Counted from the first letter of the stretch, positions 20,145 through 30,400 are shown. The stretch is DNA of 64,000 bases from Photobacterium sanguinicancri (GCF_024346675.1 NZ_AP024851.1:1612001-1676000), one strand, 5' to 3'. Numbers and translations are program-made. Notes: a model not told the origin generated them from the sequence alone.

Positions 20145-20276
20145 TGGCGGAGAGATAGGGATTTACTACTCGCAAGCTCGCGCCCTTTGGGCTATTGCCT
20201 TTTCGCGCCTTCGGCACTGGCAATGTGCTTTCGCTTCGCTCAGGTGAACCCTAACCTAGGGTTCGGCACCCTATCT
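20145..20276. repeat. Truncated tRNA-Ser 3' end plus tRNA-derived palindrome
   Basis: Positions 20145-20164 are identical to the last 20 bases of the tRNA-Ser copies (TGGCGGAGAGATAGGGATTT) and then diverge. About 80 bases on, the T-arm sequence GAACCCTA reappears at 20246-20253. It is followed by its own reverse complement TAGGGTTC (20257-20264) and by CCCTATCT (20269-20276), a mirrored copy of the acceptor side. The result is a large imperfect inverted repeat built from one tRNA end, with a perfect 8-bp hairpin at its tip and a GC-rich middle. Confidence 0.7.
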
Positions 20277-20303
20277 TTTCATTACCAAGTAACAGATGTA
20301 AAA

Positions 20304-20325
20304 AAGCCAGCAATTAAGCTGGCTT
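20304..20325. terminator. Terminator of the second tRNA-Ser
   Basis: It has the same AAGCCAGC/GCTGGCTT stem as at 20016, with six T residues on each strand. It ends the minus-strand tRNA at 20335-20424. About 45 bases around it duplicate the 20006-20050 stretch. Confidence 0.82.
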
Positions 20326-20334
20326 TTTTGAATA

Positions 20335-20424
20335 TGGCGGAGAGATAGGGATTTGAACCCTAGGACGGGATAAACCGCCGCCGGTTTTCAAGACCGGTGC
20401 TTTCGACCACTCAGCCATCTCTCC
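20335..20424 (-). tRNA. tRNA-Ser (anticodon UGA), second copy
   Basis: Identical over its whole 90 nt to the tRNA at 6146-6235, including the encoded CCA and anticodon loop CTTGAAA. It lies at the upstream end of a decayed tandem repeat in which at least one further copy survives only as a 3' fragment. Confidence 0.95.
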
Positions 20425-20582
20425 ATGGCGCGAATAATAGCGATCTACGCTAACCGTGTAAACCCCCCAAACAACCAACCGAAGATAAAACAACCAAGAG
20501 GCAGCAATAACAACTGAAATACCACCAAGTTATAAAGAATAATTACAACATCGACGCGTAGCTGTGCTAATCCTTCACCAAT

Positions 20583-20738
20583 ATGGTAAACAGCTCTGGC
20601 CCGATAGACCCTTCGGATAAAGCTGCGTTGTATAAAGAATTCATGAGCCAAAAAACAACAGCTGAACTAGAACAACAAGTAAAAACGTTAGCCAATGACG
20701 AAACAACAAACAATGACCTAGCACCCGCGAAGGCATAA
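20583..20738 (+). CDS. Possible 51-residue protein
   Basis: A short frame reads MVNSSGPIDPSDKAALYKEF and continues with a glutamine- and threonine-rich helix (ELEQQVKTLAND), ending at TAA. A 13-bp-stem terminator at 20764-20799 follows closely, which supports a real transcript ending here. No ribosome site is evident and no family was recognised. The opposite strand holds a longer but less protein-like frame. Confidence 0.35.
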   Translation: MVNSSGPIDPSDKAALYKEFMSQKTTAELEQQVKTLANDETTNNDLAPAKA

Positions 20739-20763
20739 CATTTCCGTTGTTCCTTTCCCCCTT

Positions 20764-20799
20764 AAATAGGAAAAGCCGCTTAGTCAGCTTTTTCTATTT
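20764..20799 (+). terminator. Probable terminator
   Basis: AAATAGGAAAAGC pairs with GCTTTTTCTATTT (one G-T pair) around a ten-base loop. The T-rich right arm would act as the release run. Confidence 0.6.
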
Positions 20800-21206
20800 A
20801 TTACCGCAATTTGCCTCTCAATCCTATCGTTATTTATCTTCTATATCTTTTGGTCAATCTGTACGAAGATCTTGTTACAGCACTCTCGATATGCACTTGA
20901 TATAACATCAAAAAAATATAACTAACCACTTGTTATATAAAGATTAAAAAAGTAGCAAGAATGATGAAAAAGTATCGGGAATTCACACAATAATGACTGG
21001 ATAAAAAGAACGCAATTTCCGAGCGAAATTACGCAGAGAGGAACGATCGAGACTACCTGTATTTATTCATAGGAGCTATCATTTTCGATGATAATTATTA
21101 CATTTTTGCAGCGAGTCACAGACCTGATCATCTTGTCTTATAACTGCCATATTCCTCTGATAAACATATTACCGATGGCGACGCATTCAGTCTTTAGGAG
21201 GTCATT
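20800..21206. other. Gene-free AT-rich region
   Basis: No open frame, RNA or repeat was recognised. It must contain the promoter of the small gene at 21207, whose ribosome site lies at 21193-21201. Confidence 0.4.
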
Positions 21207-21404
21207 GTGTCTATCAATTCATTGAACCATGCAGAAATGTCTGATGTCTCTTCCAAGTGGGACTTCAAAGATGAAACAGCTTCAAATTTAACAGATAACA
21301 AAAAGCAACAAGCTGAAGCACGCAGAAAGATCGAGATGATGCGAGAAATCCGCGAGAGTGGTTTAACCCTAGAAGAAGCAAGAGATCTCGGCTTACTCCA
21401 CTGA
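21207..21404 (+). CDS. Small hypothetical protein with charged C-terminal helix
   Basis: A 65-residue product read from a GTG preceded by TAGGAGGTCATT, an excellent ribosome site that decides the start. The second half (KKQQAEARRKIEMMREIRES followed by GLTLEEARDLGLL) is a charged amphipathic helix ending in a short helical hairpin. The N-terminal half is polar and probably disordered. No function is known. Confidence 0.65.
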   Translation: MSINSLNHAEMSDVSSKWDFKDETASNLTDNKKQQAEARRKIEMMREIRESGLTLEEARDLGLLH

Positions 21405-21430
21405 AAGTACAGTAAATCAAATCAGCAATA

Positions 21431-21454
21431 AGGGGCGCTCAGTCTTGCGCCCCT
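21431..21454. terminator. Hairpin between convergent genes
   Basis: AGGGGCGC pairs with GCGCCCCT. There is no strong T-run on either strand, so its role as a shared terminator for the convergent genes at 21207 and 21479 is inferred. Confidence 0.45.
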
Positions 21455-21478
21455 ATCAGGCATGATGAAAGGCATACA

Positions 21479-22147
21479 CTAACGCTGTTCATTCCACCCA
21501 AGATAGCGTTCATATAAAGCCGTAATGTCGCGACTACACATAAGGTCCATATTCTCTTGTAGCCGTTCTAGTGGCCAATCCCACCAGCACATATCAAGTA
21601 ACATCGTTATTTCATTGTCGCTAAAGCGTTTTTTAACCGCTTGGCCAGGATTGCCAACCACGACTGAGTAAGGTTCTACATCTTTTGTCACCACTGCGCG
21701 TGCACCAATAACCGCACCATTGCCGATGTTCACTCCCGGCATAATCACACATTCTGTGCCTAGCCAGACATCGTTGCCGATTAGCGTATCACCTGCTCGC
21801 TCAAAGCCAGATTTCACTTTATCGCCAAACACTTTGTAATCAAAAGGAAAAGCCGATACCCAGTCATGACGATGCCCTTGATTACCCGCCAGCATCAAGG
21901 TTACTCCCGACGCGATAGAGCAAAACTTTCCGATAATGAGTTTATCAAGATCAGGGAACATACCCGATTCCCACGCCTCTCTGCTGGGCTTATCACCCAT
22001 AAGATAACGAACACATTGATCTTCAAAGTGCTTTTCATGGTAATAACCGGAGTAATAACTGTATTCACCCACCTGAATATTAGGGTTCGTCAAATGGTGG
22101 TGGATCTCATGCCCACTTAACCACGTTGGGAAGATGGTAGATGCCAT
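21479..22147 (-). CDS. CatB-type xenobiotic acetyltransferase (chloramphenicol acetyltransferase-like)
   Basis: The 222-residue hexapeptide-repeat protein matches the CatB/XAT family, which transfers acetyl from acetyl-CoA to hydroxyls such as that of chloramphenicol. Family hallmarks are [12 protein letters not shown] near residue 26, the active-site histidine stretch [16 protein letters not shown] near residue 87, a left-handed beta-helix ([20 protein letters not shown]) and the C-terminal [19 protein letters not shown]. It has a 15-20-residue insertion relative to the usual CatB length near residues 52-62. AAGGAC precedes the ATG. No attC site or integrase is seen, so it does not look like an integron cassette. 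Activity on chloramphenicol is not proven. Confidence 0.85.
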   Translation of the reverse strand: MASTIFPTWLSGHEIHHHLTNPNIQVGEYSYYSGYYHEKHFEDQCVRYLMGDKPSREAWESGMFPDLDKLIIGKFCSIASGVTLMLAGNQGHRHDWVSAFPFDYKVFGDKVKSGFERAGDTLIGNDVWLGTECVIMPGVNIGNGAVIGARAVVTKDVEPYSVVVGNPGQAVKKRFSDNEITMLLDMCWWDWPLERLQENMDLMCSRDITALYERYLGWNEQR

Positions 22148-22476
22148 AAAAAAGTCCTTATAATTGTTATTTATTTACCACTGTTTCACCACATTTTCAC
22201 ACATACGCTTTCGCTTTTCGCGCTTTGAGTGCGTTATGCTACCAATAAGTATAGGTAGTCTCTGTACAAGCATTCACACACCCACTTACAACTCTTAAAA
22301 ATGCGATTATCTCTGCGCTTTTAATCTTGCGCTGTATCCCATTTATCGCACCAATAGCCTATCCATATATGATTCAGATAACAAAAGTATCCAAATGCGA
22401 TTGTAGTCATTTGTAGCTCGTATTATCCCTATCTATACAAAAAATAATGACGCTCTATGCGCACACAGGATCAAGA
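22148..22476. other. Divergent gene-free region
   Basis: This region separates the CatB-like and HAD genes and must hold both promoters. It contains a short CGCTTTCGCTTTTCGCGC stretch at about 22207-22224 but no recognised element. Confidence 0.35.
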
Positions 22477-23175
22477 ATGGAAAAATCAAAAGACATTCAG
22501 TGCATCATTTTTGACTGTGATGGCACTTTGGTCGATAGCGAAAAACTCAGTCAACAAGCGATTACTGAAACCTTTGCTCAGTTTGGGGTCACTCTAGATG
22601 CCACGAGTTATTGGCAGCATTTCAAAGGTGGGAAAATGTCCGACATCCTCGCTGAGACGTGCTCTCGTGTGGGGCTACAAGCGCGTGTAGACGATCTCGA
22701 ACCGGTATACCGTAAAGCGTGCGAGCGCGTATTCCTACAAGGAATAGAACCAATAGCAGGCGTACCTGAGCTGCTTGATACGTTAGAAGCCCAAGGGTAT
22801 GAAATGTGTATTGCATCAAATGCGCCTATTGAGAAGGTCAAACACACACTAAAACTAACAGGGTTAGATCACTACTTTACAGGCAAGATCTTTAGTGGGT
22901 TTGATGCCAATAGTTGGAAACCTGAACCTGATGTTATCCATTACGCAGCGATGTTGATGGGAGTACCGTTAGACAAATGCATCTTCATTGATGATACCGT
23001 TCGTGGGGTTGAAGCTGGCATCAATGCACATGTCCAAACATTCCATCTTTTGTCTACGCCAGATGGGCAAAGAATCGATCATCCAAACGTCATTCCACTT
23101 ACTAACATGACGGAATTGCTCAACTATATTTCCCAATCTAAACAAGAAAAAAAACAAGAAACATGCCCAGTATAG
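22477..23175 (+). CDS. HAD-superfamily phosphatase (YieH/beta-phosphoglucomutase-like)
   Basis: The 232-residue protein has all four HAD motifs: FDCDGTLVDSE near residue 11, the ASNAP loop, WKPEPD and FIDDTVRGVEAG. A helical cap follows motif I, placing it with YieH-like small-molecule sugar-phosphate phosphatases. The chosen ATG follows CAGGATCAAGA; another in-frame ATG lies 30 bases upstream. The substrate is unknown. A hairpin terminator follows. Confidence 0.8.
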   Translation: MEKSKDIQCIIFDCDGTLVDSEKLSQQAITETFAQFGVTLDATSYWQHFKGGKMSDILAETCSRVGLQARVDDLEPVYRKACERVFLQGIEPIAGVPELLDTLEAQGYEMCIASNAPIEKVKHTLKLTGLDHYFTGKIFSGFDANSWKPEPDVIHYAAMLMGVPLDKCIFIDDTVRGVEAGINAHVQTFHLLSTPDGQRIDHPNVIPLTNMTELLNYISQSKQEKKQETCPV

Positions 23176-23205
23176 AGGCTGCGCTGATTCATAAACGGCT
23201 ATGGC

Positions 23206-23240
23206 GCTAAAGCGATTCATCAAGTATCGCTTTAGCATTT
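23206..23240 (+). terminator. Terminator of the HAD gene
   Basis: GCTAAAGCGA pairs perfectly with TCGCTTTAGC across an 11-base loop and is followed by ATTT. The weak T-run lowers confidence. Confidence 0.6.
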
Positions 23241-23312
23241 CCGAAAATTTGGTTACTGGGATAGGTGTTAAATAAGCAGGTAAGAACCAAGTAGGTCTAA
23301 CGATAAATATCG

Positions 23313-24683
23313 CTAAGAAGGCGTATGGGTAACAGCTACTGAGGTGCTTTTCTCAATGTCGTTATTAAGTGAGTCCCACGATGAAGACCAATTCATTGCT
23401 TGATATTGCTGTGATCCAGCAGCATGAGGAGATTCATTTCCAGCCTCCACACTATCACCAGAGGCAGCTAATGCAACGTCTGGTAAAAATGAACTTTGCT
23501 CAGTTTCACCTCGCTGGCCATCATAATACGGCTGAGGTGTATATTCCGCTGGTACTGAGTGATTTTCTGAATTACGGCTCGATGCTGAACCTTCCGCAAA
23601 AAAGAACTCTTCACTATCAATCAGCATATCATCCGACGCCAAATGTGCTAATTGTTCGGCATTTGGACGATACCCTTCACGAGAATAGACTTTATCGATC
23701 AAGTGAATAACGGCGTGTTCTGGTACCATTAATTCAGATATACGTCGATAAATTGTCTTCGTTAGACGTTGTACTTCAAGAATCGAGGTGATCCCGACAA
23801 CCTGAACCACTTCATCACGTGCTTTCTTTGCTTCTTTAATGCCACCAGCATAGGCAAGAGATAACCAAATATAAGCAATCGCAGCATCATTAGCCGTCGA
23901 TCCAAGGTGCATTTTGGCGGCAAGATATTGCGCTTCCGTATTCCCTTGTTCAGCCGCTCGCTCAAGCCAATAAACCGCACACCCTTTATCTTTCGCGATC
24001 CCAAGGCCACTCTGATAGCAATAAGCTAATTTAACAAACGCTTTAACATCATGGTTAATTGCGGCACGCAAACGCCAACGAAAGGCTTCACGAGGGATGT
24101 TATTAGGGTTCATCTCAGACACAAACCAGTCCCCCAAAAACAGCTGTGCAGGGACATAATTCATCGTTGCGGCAATTTGGATGTTATCTACTCCGGCTTC
24201 GATATTTATATCTGTGCCGTAGCCTCGAATTTGGTAACGCCCTAGCTCAAATAGTGCTTCTTGATTACGGCGCTTAGCTTTGATGAAAGATTCCCAATAC
24301 AGGGAGCGAGCCTCGCCATTTGGGTCTTCTTCATCTAACTTACATAATCGAGCCAATGAGTGCTGAGCAATCTCATTACCTAAATCAGCGGCTTTTTGGT
24401 ACCAACGAACAGCCACAGGAATGTTATTCATTTCTGTTTCTTTCGCTAATGAGAGCAAACTGGGAATATGACCTGTTTGTGCTTTAAATATTTTTTCTTC
24501 ATGTTCAGCCGCTTTGGCTTTTTCTAGCACCAATTGGTACTTTTCAGCTTTCAGCACTTGATCACGACTTTCCTGCTCTTTTCGTCCCGCCGCTTTAAAA
24601 TAGCGGTGTACAAACCAAGCAAGCGGTACTGTTAAGCCACCAATACCAATGGAAATAGTGGAAAGTTGATCCCATGAAAACAA
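23313..24683 (-). CDS. Membrane-anchored Sel1/TPR-like repeat protein
   Basis: The 456-residue protein starts with one membrane span (STISIGIGGLTVPLAWFVHRYF). A basic coiled coil follows, then Sel1-like repeats from about residue 75 to 290, for example AVRWYQKAADLGNEIAQHSLARL and AVYWLERAAEQGNTEAQYLAAKM. The last 130 residues are low-complexity and serine-rich. Sel1 repeats are protein-binding scaffolds. The start is TTG with AAAAGGTAAATAGC upstream, and no closer ATG fits. No operon partner was found, so the binding target is unknown. Confidence 0.75.
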   Translation of the reverse strand: MFSWDQLSTISIGIGGLTVPLAWFVHRYFKAAGRKEQESRDQVLKAEKYQLVLEKAKAAEHEEKIFKAQTGHIPSLLSLAKETEMNNIPVAVRWYQKAADLGNEIAQHSLARLCKLDEEDPNGEARSLYWESFIKAKRRNQEALFELGRYQIRGYGTDINIEAGVDNIQIAATMNYVPAQLFLGDWFVSEMNPNNIPREAFRWRLRAAINHDVKAFVKLAYCYQSGLGIAKDKGCAVYWLERAAEQGNTEAQYLAAKMHLGSTANDAAIAYIWLSLAYAGGIKEAKKARDEVVQVVGITSILEVQRLTKTIYRRISELMVPEHAVIHLIDKVYSREGYRPNAEQLAHLASDDMLIDSEEFFFAEGSASSRNSENHSVPAEYTPQPYYDGQRGETEQSSFLPDVALAASGDSVEAGNESPHAAGSQQYQAMNWSSSWDSLNNDIEKSTSVAVTHTPS

Positions 24684-24930
24684 AGCTATTTACCTTTTTA
24701 CACATACAGAATCAGCATGATACAGTGATTTTTGCTATTTATTGCAAAAACATCAGTAAAAGCACACTTGCATAAGTAAATTACGCCAGATAAATCACAC
24801 CTTGGTGATTTCTAAACCAATTAGCGCTTTGTTGGCAGCATCAAAATAGATTTGATCTGATGTAGCTTATTAGCTGCATGATCTTCCAGAAGGATATTCC
24901 TGCTATCTTAAATACGACTATATTTGGACA
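24684..24930. other. Gene-free region
   Basis: AT-rich sequence upstream of the Sel1-repeat gene. No open frame or RNA was recognised. Confidence 0.35.
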
Positions 24931-24971
24931 TAAAAAGACCCCCAATAATTGAAGTCCAACTATTGGAGGTC
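24931..24971 (-). terminator. Terminator of the put operon
   Basis: On the minus strand GACCTCCAATA pairs with TATTGGGGGTC (with G-T pairs) and is followed by TTTTTA, about 60 bases past the putP stop. Confidence 0.75.
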
Positions 24972-25032
24972 AGTTCAAATTATAGATAGGCTTTGTATTG
25001 TAACTAAGAATTAGATCTTCGTTAATTACGTA

Positions 25033-26529
25033 CTAGTCGAATTCAACCAAGTTTTTCTCGTATTGCTCAAACTGCGTTTCAACATTCGCAGGGGCATTAC
25101 CCGTCATTGAACTCACAGCAATGATCGAGATCGTTGCCAGAATAAACCCAGGGACAATTTCGTACAAATCGAAGATGCCACCATTGAGCTGCTTCCAAAT
25201 CACAACAGTCATTGCGCCAATAACAATCCCCGCCAACGCACCGTTGCGGTTCATCCCTTTCCAGTAAAGACTTAGCAGAAGAGCAGGTCCGAATGCGGCA
25301 CCAAAACCAGCCCATGCATACGATACTAAGCCAAGTACCGAGCTTTCAGGGTTCATTGCTAATACCAATGCCACAATCGACAGGATAATAACAGCAGCAC
25401 GCCCTACAGTTACAATTTCATCTTGAGAAGCTTCTGGACGGAATACTTGCTTATAGAAATCTTCCGCCAGCGCAGAAGAAGACACCAGTAGTTGTGAATC
25501 TGCCGTACTCATGATCGCCGCCAGAATTGCAGCGAGTAAAATACCGGCAACAACAGGGTGGAACATAGAGTTAACCAATAGCATAAATATTTTCTCGCCA
25601 TCAGCTAATTCACCCGCCAATTGGTTATCGACGTACAAGATACCTACCAAGCCAACCAAAACAGCCCCAACCATTGAAAGCGCTGTCCAAATCACCGCGA
25701 TACGACGCGCCGTTGTAATATCTGCATTTGAGCGTGTCGCTTTAAAGCGCGCCAGGATATGCGGTTGACCAAAGTAACCCAAGCCCCACGCAGCCAATGA
25801 AATGATTGCAATGGCAGATAACGGCTCACCTTTAACATCGTTAAACAGTGTCATTAGTTCTGGGTTTTTCAGCTCTAGCGCTGCAGTTAAATCACCCACA
25901 CCACCGCTCATCGCTGCAATAGGGACGATTAACAGTGCCGCTGACATTAATAAGCCTTGGACTAAATCAGTCCACGATACCGCAAGGAAACCACCAAATA
26001 AGGTGTAAGAGACCACGCAAACAGTACCGACAATGACAGCAATGGTGTAATCAAGACCAAATACCGTTTCAAAAAGTTTGCCGCCAGCAACCAAACCTGA
26101 ACTTGTGTAGAAAAGGAAGAATAGCAAAATGAAAAATGCTGATATGGTTTGGATTAACTTAGATTTATCATCAAAACGGCGAGCTAAAAACTCAGGTAAC
26201 GTCAATGCATTATCAGTAGTAATACTGTACGTACGTAAGCGCTTTGCACAAATTAGCCAATTCAGCCACGTACCCAGTAATAAGCCGCCAGCAAGCCACA
26301 ATGACTCGATACCTGCAGCATAGGCGTAACCAGGCAAGCCTAATAACAACCAGCCACTCATATCTGATGCGCCTGCAGATAAAGCCGCAGGCCAAGGCCC
26401 AAGTGTACGCCCCCCCAAGAAGTAATCGGCTGAATTTGATGTTCGCTTATAGGCAATATAGCCAATGGCCATCATAGCGATCAGGTAAATAATAAACGTA
26501 CCTGTTATCGCAAAGCTGTTTTCTATCAT
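25033..26529 (-). CDS. putP: Sodium/proline symporter
   Basis: The 498-residue inner-membrane protein of the sodium:solute symporter family takes up proline with sodium. About 13 hydrophobic spans are visible. PutP signatures include SAGASDMSGWLLLGLPGYAY near residue 52, GGFLAVSWTDLVQG near residue 180 and AAILAAIMSTADSQLLVSS near residue 335. It is the last gene of the put cluster, downstream of putA and the ALDH-fold gene in the same orientation, and it has its own terminator. Confidence 0.95.
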   Translation of the reverse strand: MIENSFAITGTFIIYLIAMMAIGYIAYKRTSNSADYFLGGRTLGPWPAALSAGASDMSGWLLLGLPGYAYAAGIESLWLAGGLLLGTWLNWLICAKRLRTYSITTDNALTLPEFLARRFDDKSKLIQTISAFFILLFFLFYTSSGLVAGGKLFETVFGLDYTIAVIVGTVCVVSYTLFGGFLAVSWTDLVQGLLMSAALLIVPIAAMSGGVGDLTAALELKNPELMTLFNDVKGEPLSAIAIISLAAWGLGYFGQPHILARFKATRSNADITTARRIAVIWTALSMVGAVLVGLVGILYVDNQLAGELADGEKIFMLLVNSMFHPVVAGILLAAILAAIMSTADSQLLVSSSALAEDFYKQVFRPEASQDEIVTVGRAAVIILSIVALVLAMNPESSVLGLVSYAWAGFGAAFGPALLLSLYWKGMNRNGALAGIVIGAMTVVIWKQLNGGIFDLYEIVPGFILATISIIAVSSMTGNAPANVETQFEQYEKNLVEFD

Positions 26530-26676
26530 TCTAGAGTTCCCTCACTCATAGTCCCAGTCATAGCTGGGACTTTGGTTATAACCTTTGATGCGTGTCATCA
26601 ATAGGCGTATTGCAACCCACGTAGTACTGCAATTCATTAATGTCATAACAAATAGCAGAACACGTGAAAGCGGTTG

Positions 26677-27375
26677 TTAATGTTCTTCCCCACTGCCGAG
26701 TTCAAGCAAGGTTGCGTTCCCGCCGACAGCAGTGATGTTGATGGTACGAGTACGCTCAGTAATAAAGCGCATCGAATACGTTGGGCTGCCAATTACAGGT
26801 AGCTTGATACAATCGGTTTCAGCTATAAGCTGAGCCAGTAAACCATCACGTTCTGCCAGTTGACGTGCTAGTCGCTGAGCGATAGCCGCCTGGCCCGCAA
26901 ACGCCACACCAAAAATCGAGGCATTTGTAATTAGTGCTGTTAGCTGTTCATGCTCCACCGTCTGTACAACATGCAATGGACATCCGGCAAGCGTCAGTTG
27001 ATTAATAATATTGCCCGCTTGTATCGTTGAATTAGCCGACAAACATAAAATCACACAGTTGCCATTCACTAGCGCTGCTGTTAGTTGCCCTACAATGGCA
27101 ACAGCAGAGGTGTCGTCGTCAGCGGTAACCGCAATAGTGCCTCGACCTGCGCTATATAATTCATTGGTTTCGCCCGTAGGGCCCGGCATGAGCAAGGTTT
27201 CACCAAGGTGTTCTTGGGCATTGAAACACTGAAAAGTCACCATTTTTTTGCAATCTTCATCAAGGCTATTCGCCCAAACAGTCAAAATACGAGTGCGTTG
27301 TTCATAGCCAAGTGCATTCCAATTTTCCCATGCGACTAAGCCATTGCTTACCAGCGTTTTAATTTGTGTATTCAT
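26677..27375 (-). CDS. Stand-alone ALDH-fold protein between putA and putP
   Basis: The 232-residue protein looks like part of an aldehyde dehydrogenase. It has the NAD-domain pattern (AIVGQLTAALVNGNCVILCLSANSTIQAGNII, then FGVAFAGQAAIAQRLARQLAERDGLL) but ends before the catalytic cysteine region and has no CSALR-type motif. It therefore cannot be an active P5C dehydrogenase. Type B PutA proteins carry a catalytically dead ALDH-like domain at their C-terminus, whereas the PutA here is short and ends after its catalytic domain. I infer that this gene supplies a similar domain in trans. It starts 38 bases after the putA stop, so it is clearly in the operon. Confidence 0.7.
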   Translation of the reverse strand: MNTQIKTLVSNGLVAWENWNALGYEQRTRILTVWANSLDEDCKKMVTFQCFNAQEHLGETLLMPGPTGETNELYSAGRGTIAVTADDDTSAVAIVGQLTAALVNGNCVILCLSANSTIQAGNIINQLTLAGCPLHVVQTVEHEQLTALITNASIFGVAFAGQAAIAQRLARQLAERDGLLAQLIAETDCIKLPVIGSPTYSMRFITERTRTINITAVGGNATLLELGSGEEH

Positions 27376-27413
27376 TTTCTATGTCCTTGATCTTGTTAAC
27401 AGCTTAGTCCAAA

Positions 27414-30400
27414 TTACACCGCGTAAACGTCTTGCGTGAAACGGTATAAATAGTGTGGGCCACCCGCTTTCGGTCCAGTGCCAGATAACCCCTGACCACC
27501 AAACGGTTGTACCCCAACGACTGCGCCAACCTGATCACGGTTGATATAGCAGTTCCCCACACGCATACGTTGCTCTATATAGCTGTATGTGCGTTCATTA
27601 CGGCTGTGAACGCCAAGTGTTAAGCCAAATCCCGTATGGTTAATTTGATCAATGACTTGATCGAGTTTGCCTGCATCAAATCGGACGACATGCAAAATCG
27701 GTCCAAAGTTTTCGTTTTCTAATACATCAATATTGCTAATTTCGAAGGCGGTGGGCGCTACGAAGTCACCGTATTGGCAGACCTCTGGTAATTCTGCTTG
27801 TGCGATTAACGTCGCTCTGTTTTTCAGTGCTTGAATATGGGTAACTAACTTGTCACGCGCGGTTTTATCAATCACAGGACCCACATCGGTACTGTGCAGT
27901 TCAGGGCGTCCAACCGAGAGCTCTGCCATCGCGCCTTTAATCAAGCCCACAATCCGATCTGCAATATCTTTTTGGACAAACAACACTCGTAATGCAGAAC
28001 AACGTTGACCTGCAGATGCAAACGCGGAACGCACAACATCACGAACAACTTGCTCTGGCAGTGCTGTGCTATCGACAATCATGGCATTTTGTCCACCGGT
28101 CTCAGCAACAAATGGAACAGGAGCACAATCACGAGCCACAAGCGTACGGTTAATACGTTGCGCTGTTTCTGTTGACCCCGTAAACGCAACACCCGCGACA
28201 CGAATGTCAGACGTTAATGCCGCCCCCACTTCTGCGCCAGTGCCAGGTAGTAATTGAATGGCCCCATTCGGCACACCCGCTTCCAACATCATCTCGATTG
28301 CTCTAAACGCAATAATCGATGTTTGCTCGGCAGGCTTAGCGACAACGGTATTACCCGCGACTAATGCCGCTGATACTTGGCCTAAGAAAATAGCCAGAGG
28401 GAAGTTCCATGGGCTGATACAAGCAAAAACACCACGCCCTTGGTAGGTTAGCTGTTTTGTTGCACCATCATAGGTTTCTATAATATGTGGCTGAGCAAAT
28501 TCCGTGGCCGCTTGATGGGCATAAAAACGGCAAAAATCCACCGCTTCACGAATTTCATCAATACCATCTTGAATGGTTTTACCCGCTTCACGATGACATA
28601 AGGCGACCAACTCACCCGTGTTCGCTTCCAACAAATCAGCGAGTCGCACTAAGCAAGCAGCGCGCTCAGCAACGGGAGTTTGTGACCATTCAGGGTAAGC
28701 ATTCGACGCAACATCAATCGCTTCAATAACAAGATCACGCGTAGCGAAACTGACTTCACCAACGGACTCTCGACGATCGTACGGTGCAGTGATTGCCAAA
28801 ACCTCACAAGCTGGCGCTTCACCACTAAGTGTTTTTCCGACTAAACGCTCACCATTTACAATCGGGCCAGCTTGCCATTGGGTCTCGTTAAATACATCAA
28901 TCGACGTTTTAAAGGGGGTCCACTCGGATTCAATCTCGATATTGATACCCTCGGAGTTTTGACGTGATTCGCCAAAAATAGCAGGGGGCAGTGCTATCAA
29001 GCCATTGTGTAAACTCGGACGTGATTTCAAAATATCGACAGGGTGTTCCGTCAAGGTATCAATCGGACAATCAGCATCTACCAAACGGTGCACAAAAGAG
29101 CTATTCGCACCATTTTCTAACAAGCGACGTACTAAATACGGCAGTAAATCTTTATGACTACCAACTGGCGCGTAAATACGTACATTGGTCTGATACATGT
29201 CCATCGCATGGTTATAAAGCGCATCGCCCATGCCATGTAGGCGTTGGAATTCAAAATCTTTATGCTCCGCCATTGCGACAATCGCTGAAACGGTATGTGC
29301 ATTATGACTAGCAAATTGCGGGTAAATCAGACCACGAAAATGAGTCGCTAATAGCAGGCGAGCACATGCTAAGTAAGACGTATCTGTCCCTTCTTTTCGA
29401 GTAAAAACAGGGTAAGCGGCATAACCACTTTGCTGCGACATTTTAAGCTCGCTATCCCAGTACGCTCCTTTGACTAAGCGTAATGGGATCACATCGCCTT
29501 GCTGTTTACTTAACGCCGCAAGCCAAGTCAGCACGGGTAGCGCTCGTTTAGAATAAGCTTGTACCACTAAACCAAAACGTCCCCACCCTTTTACTTCGTC
29601 AGAGCGGTACAGTTTTTCAAAAAGTTTTAACGATAACTCTAGGCGATCAGCTTCTTCTGCATCAATCGTGATCCCAACATTGAGTTCACGCGCTCGCGCT
29701 AATAGTGATAATACCGACAGATACATTTCATCTAATACGCGGGCTTCGTTGGCTACATCATAACGCGGGTGCAAAGCAGACAGCTTGATAGACACAGTGG
29801 GATCTGGTGACTTGGGGTTATGGTAACCGTTACGCCCTACGGCTTCGATCGCCATAATATAGTCTTTGAAATACTTTTGAGCATCTTGCTGCGTCAGTGC
29901 CGCCTCACCCAACATATCAAATGAATAGGTAAACCCTTGATCACGTTTATCTTTGCCATTTTTCATTGCTTCTGCAATGGTTCTGCCTAAAACAAACTGA
30001 TGCCCCATGATCTTCATCGCTTGGTTCATGGCTTGGCGGATCACAGGTTCAGACATTTTGTTCACAAGACGGTTGATCACATGACTTGGCTGACCATCGG
30101 ACTTAGCGTCCATAGTGACCACTTTCCCTGTTAGCATGAGCCCCCATGTGGACGCATTCACAAACAAGGATTCTGAATTCTTAAGGTGAGACTTCCAATC
30201 CGCTACGCTGAGTTTGTCACGAATAAGTGCATCTGCTGTGGCTGCATCAGGAATGCGCATTAGGGCTTCCGCCAAGCACATAAGTAAAATGCCTTCTTTA
30301 GTATCTAGGCTGTATTCAAGCAATAAAGCATCAATCATTTGTACGGCTGTCTTATCAGCACGTACACGCGCGATCAGCTCAGCGGCACTATCAGTCGTCT

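Noticed and set aside
20335..20424. tRNA-Ser as an integration site of a genomic island
   Set aside because: No integrase or phage gene lies nearby, and the repeats around it are explained by tandem tRNA duplication and decay.
20445..20651. 68-codon minus-strand frame upstream of tRNA-Ser
   Set aside because: It overlaps a more plausible short + strand frame with a terminator, has no ribosome site and no recognisable sequence.
21431..21454. Hairpin near the CatB-like gene as an integron attC site
   Set aside because: Too short, lacks the R and L box layout of attC, and no integron integrase or cassettes are present.
28991..29311. 106-codon + strand frame inside putA
   Set aside because: Antisense shadow of a well-conserved proline dehydrogenase domain.
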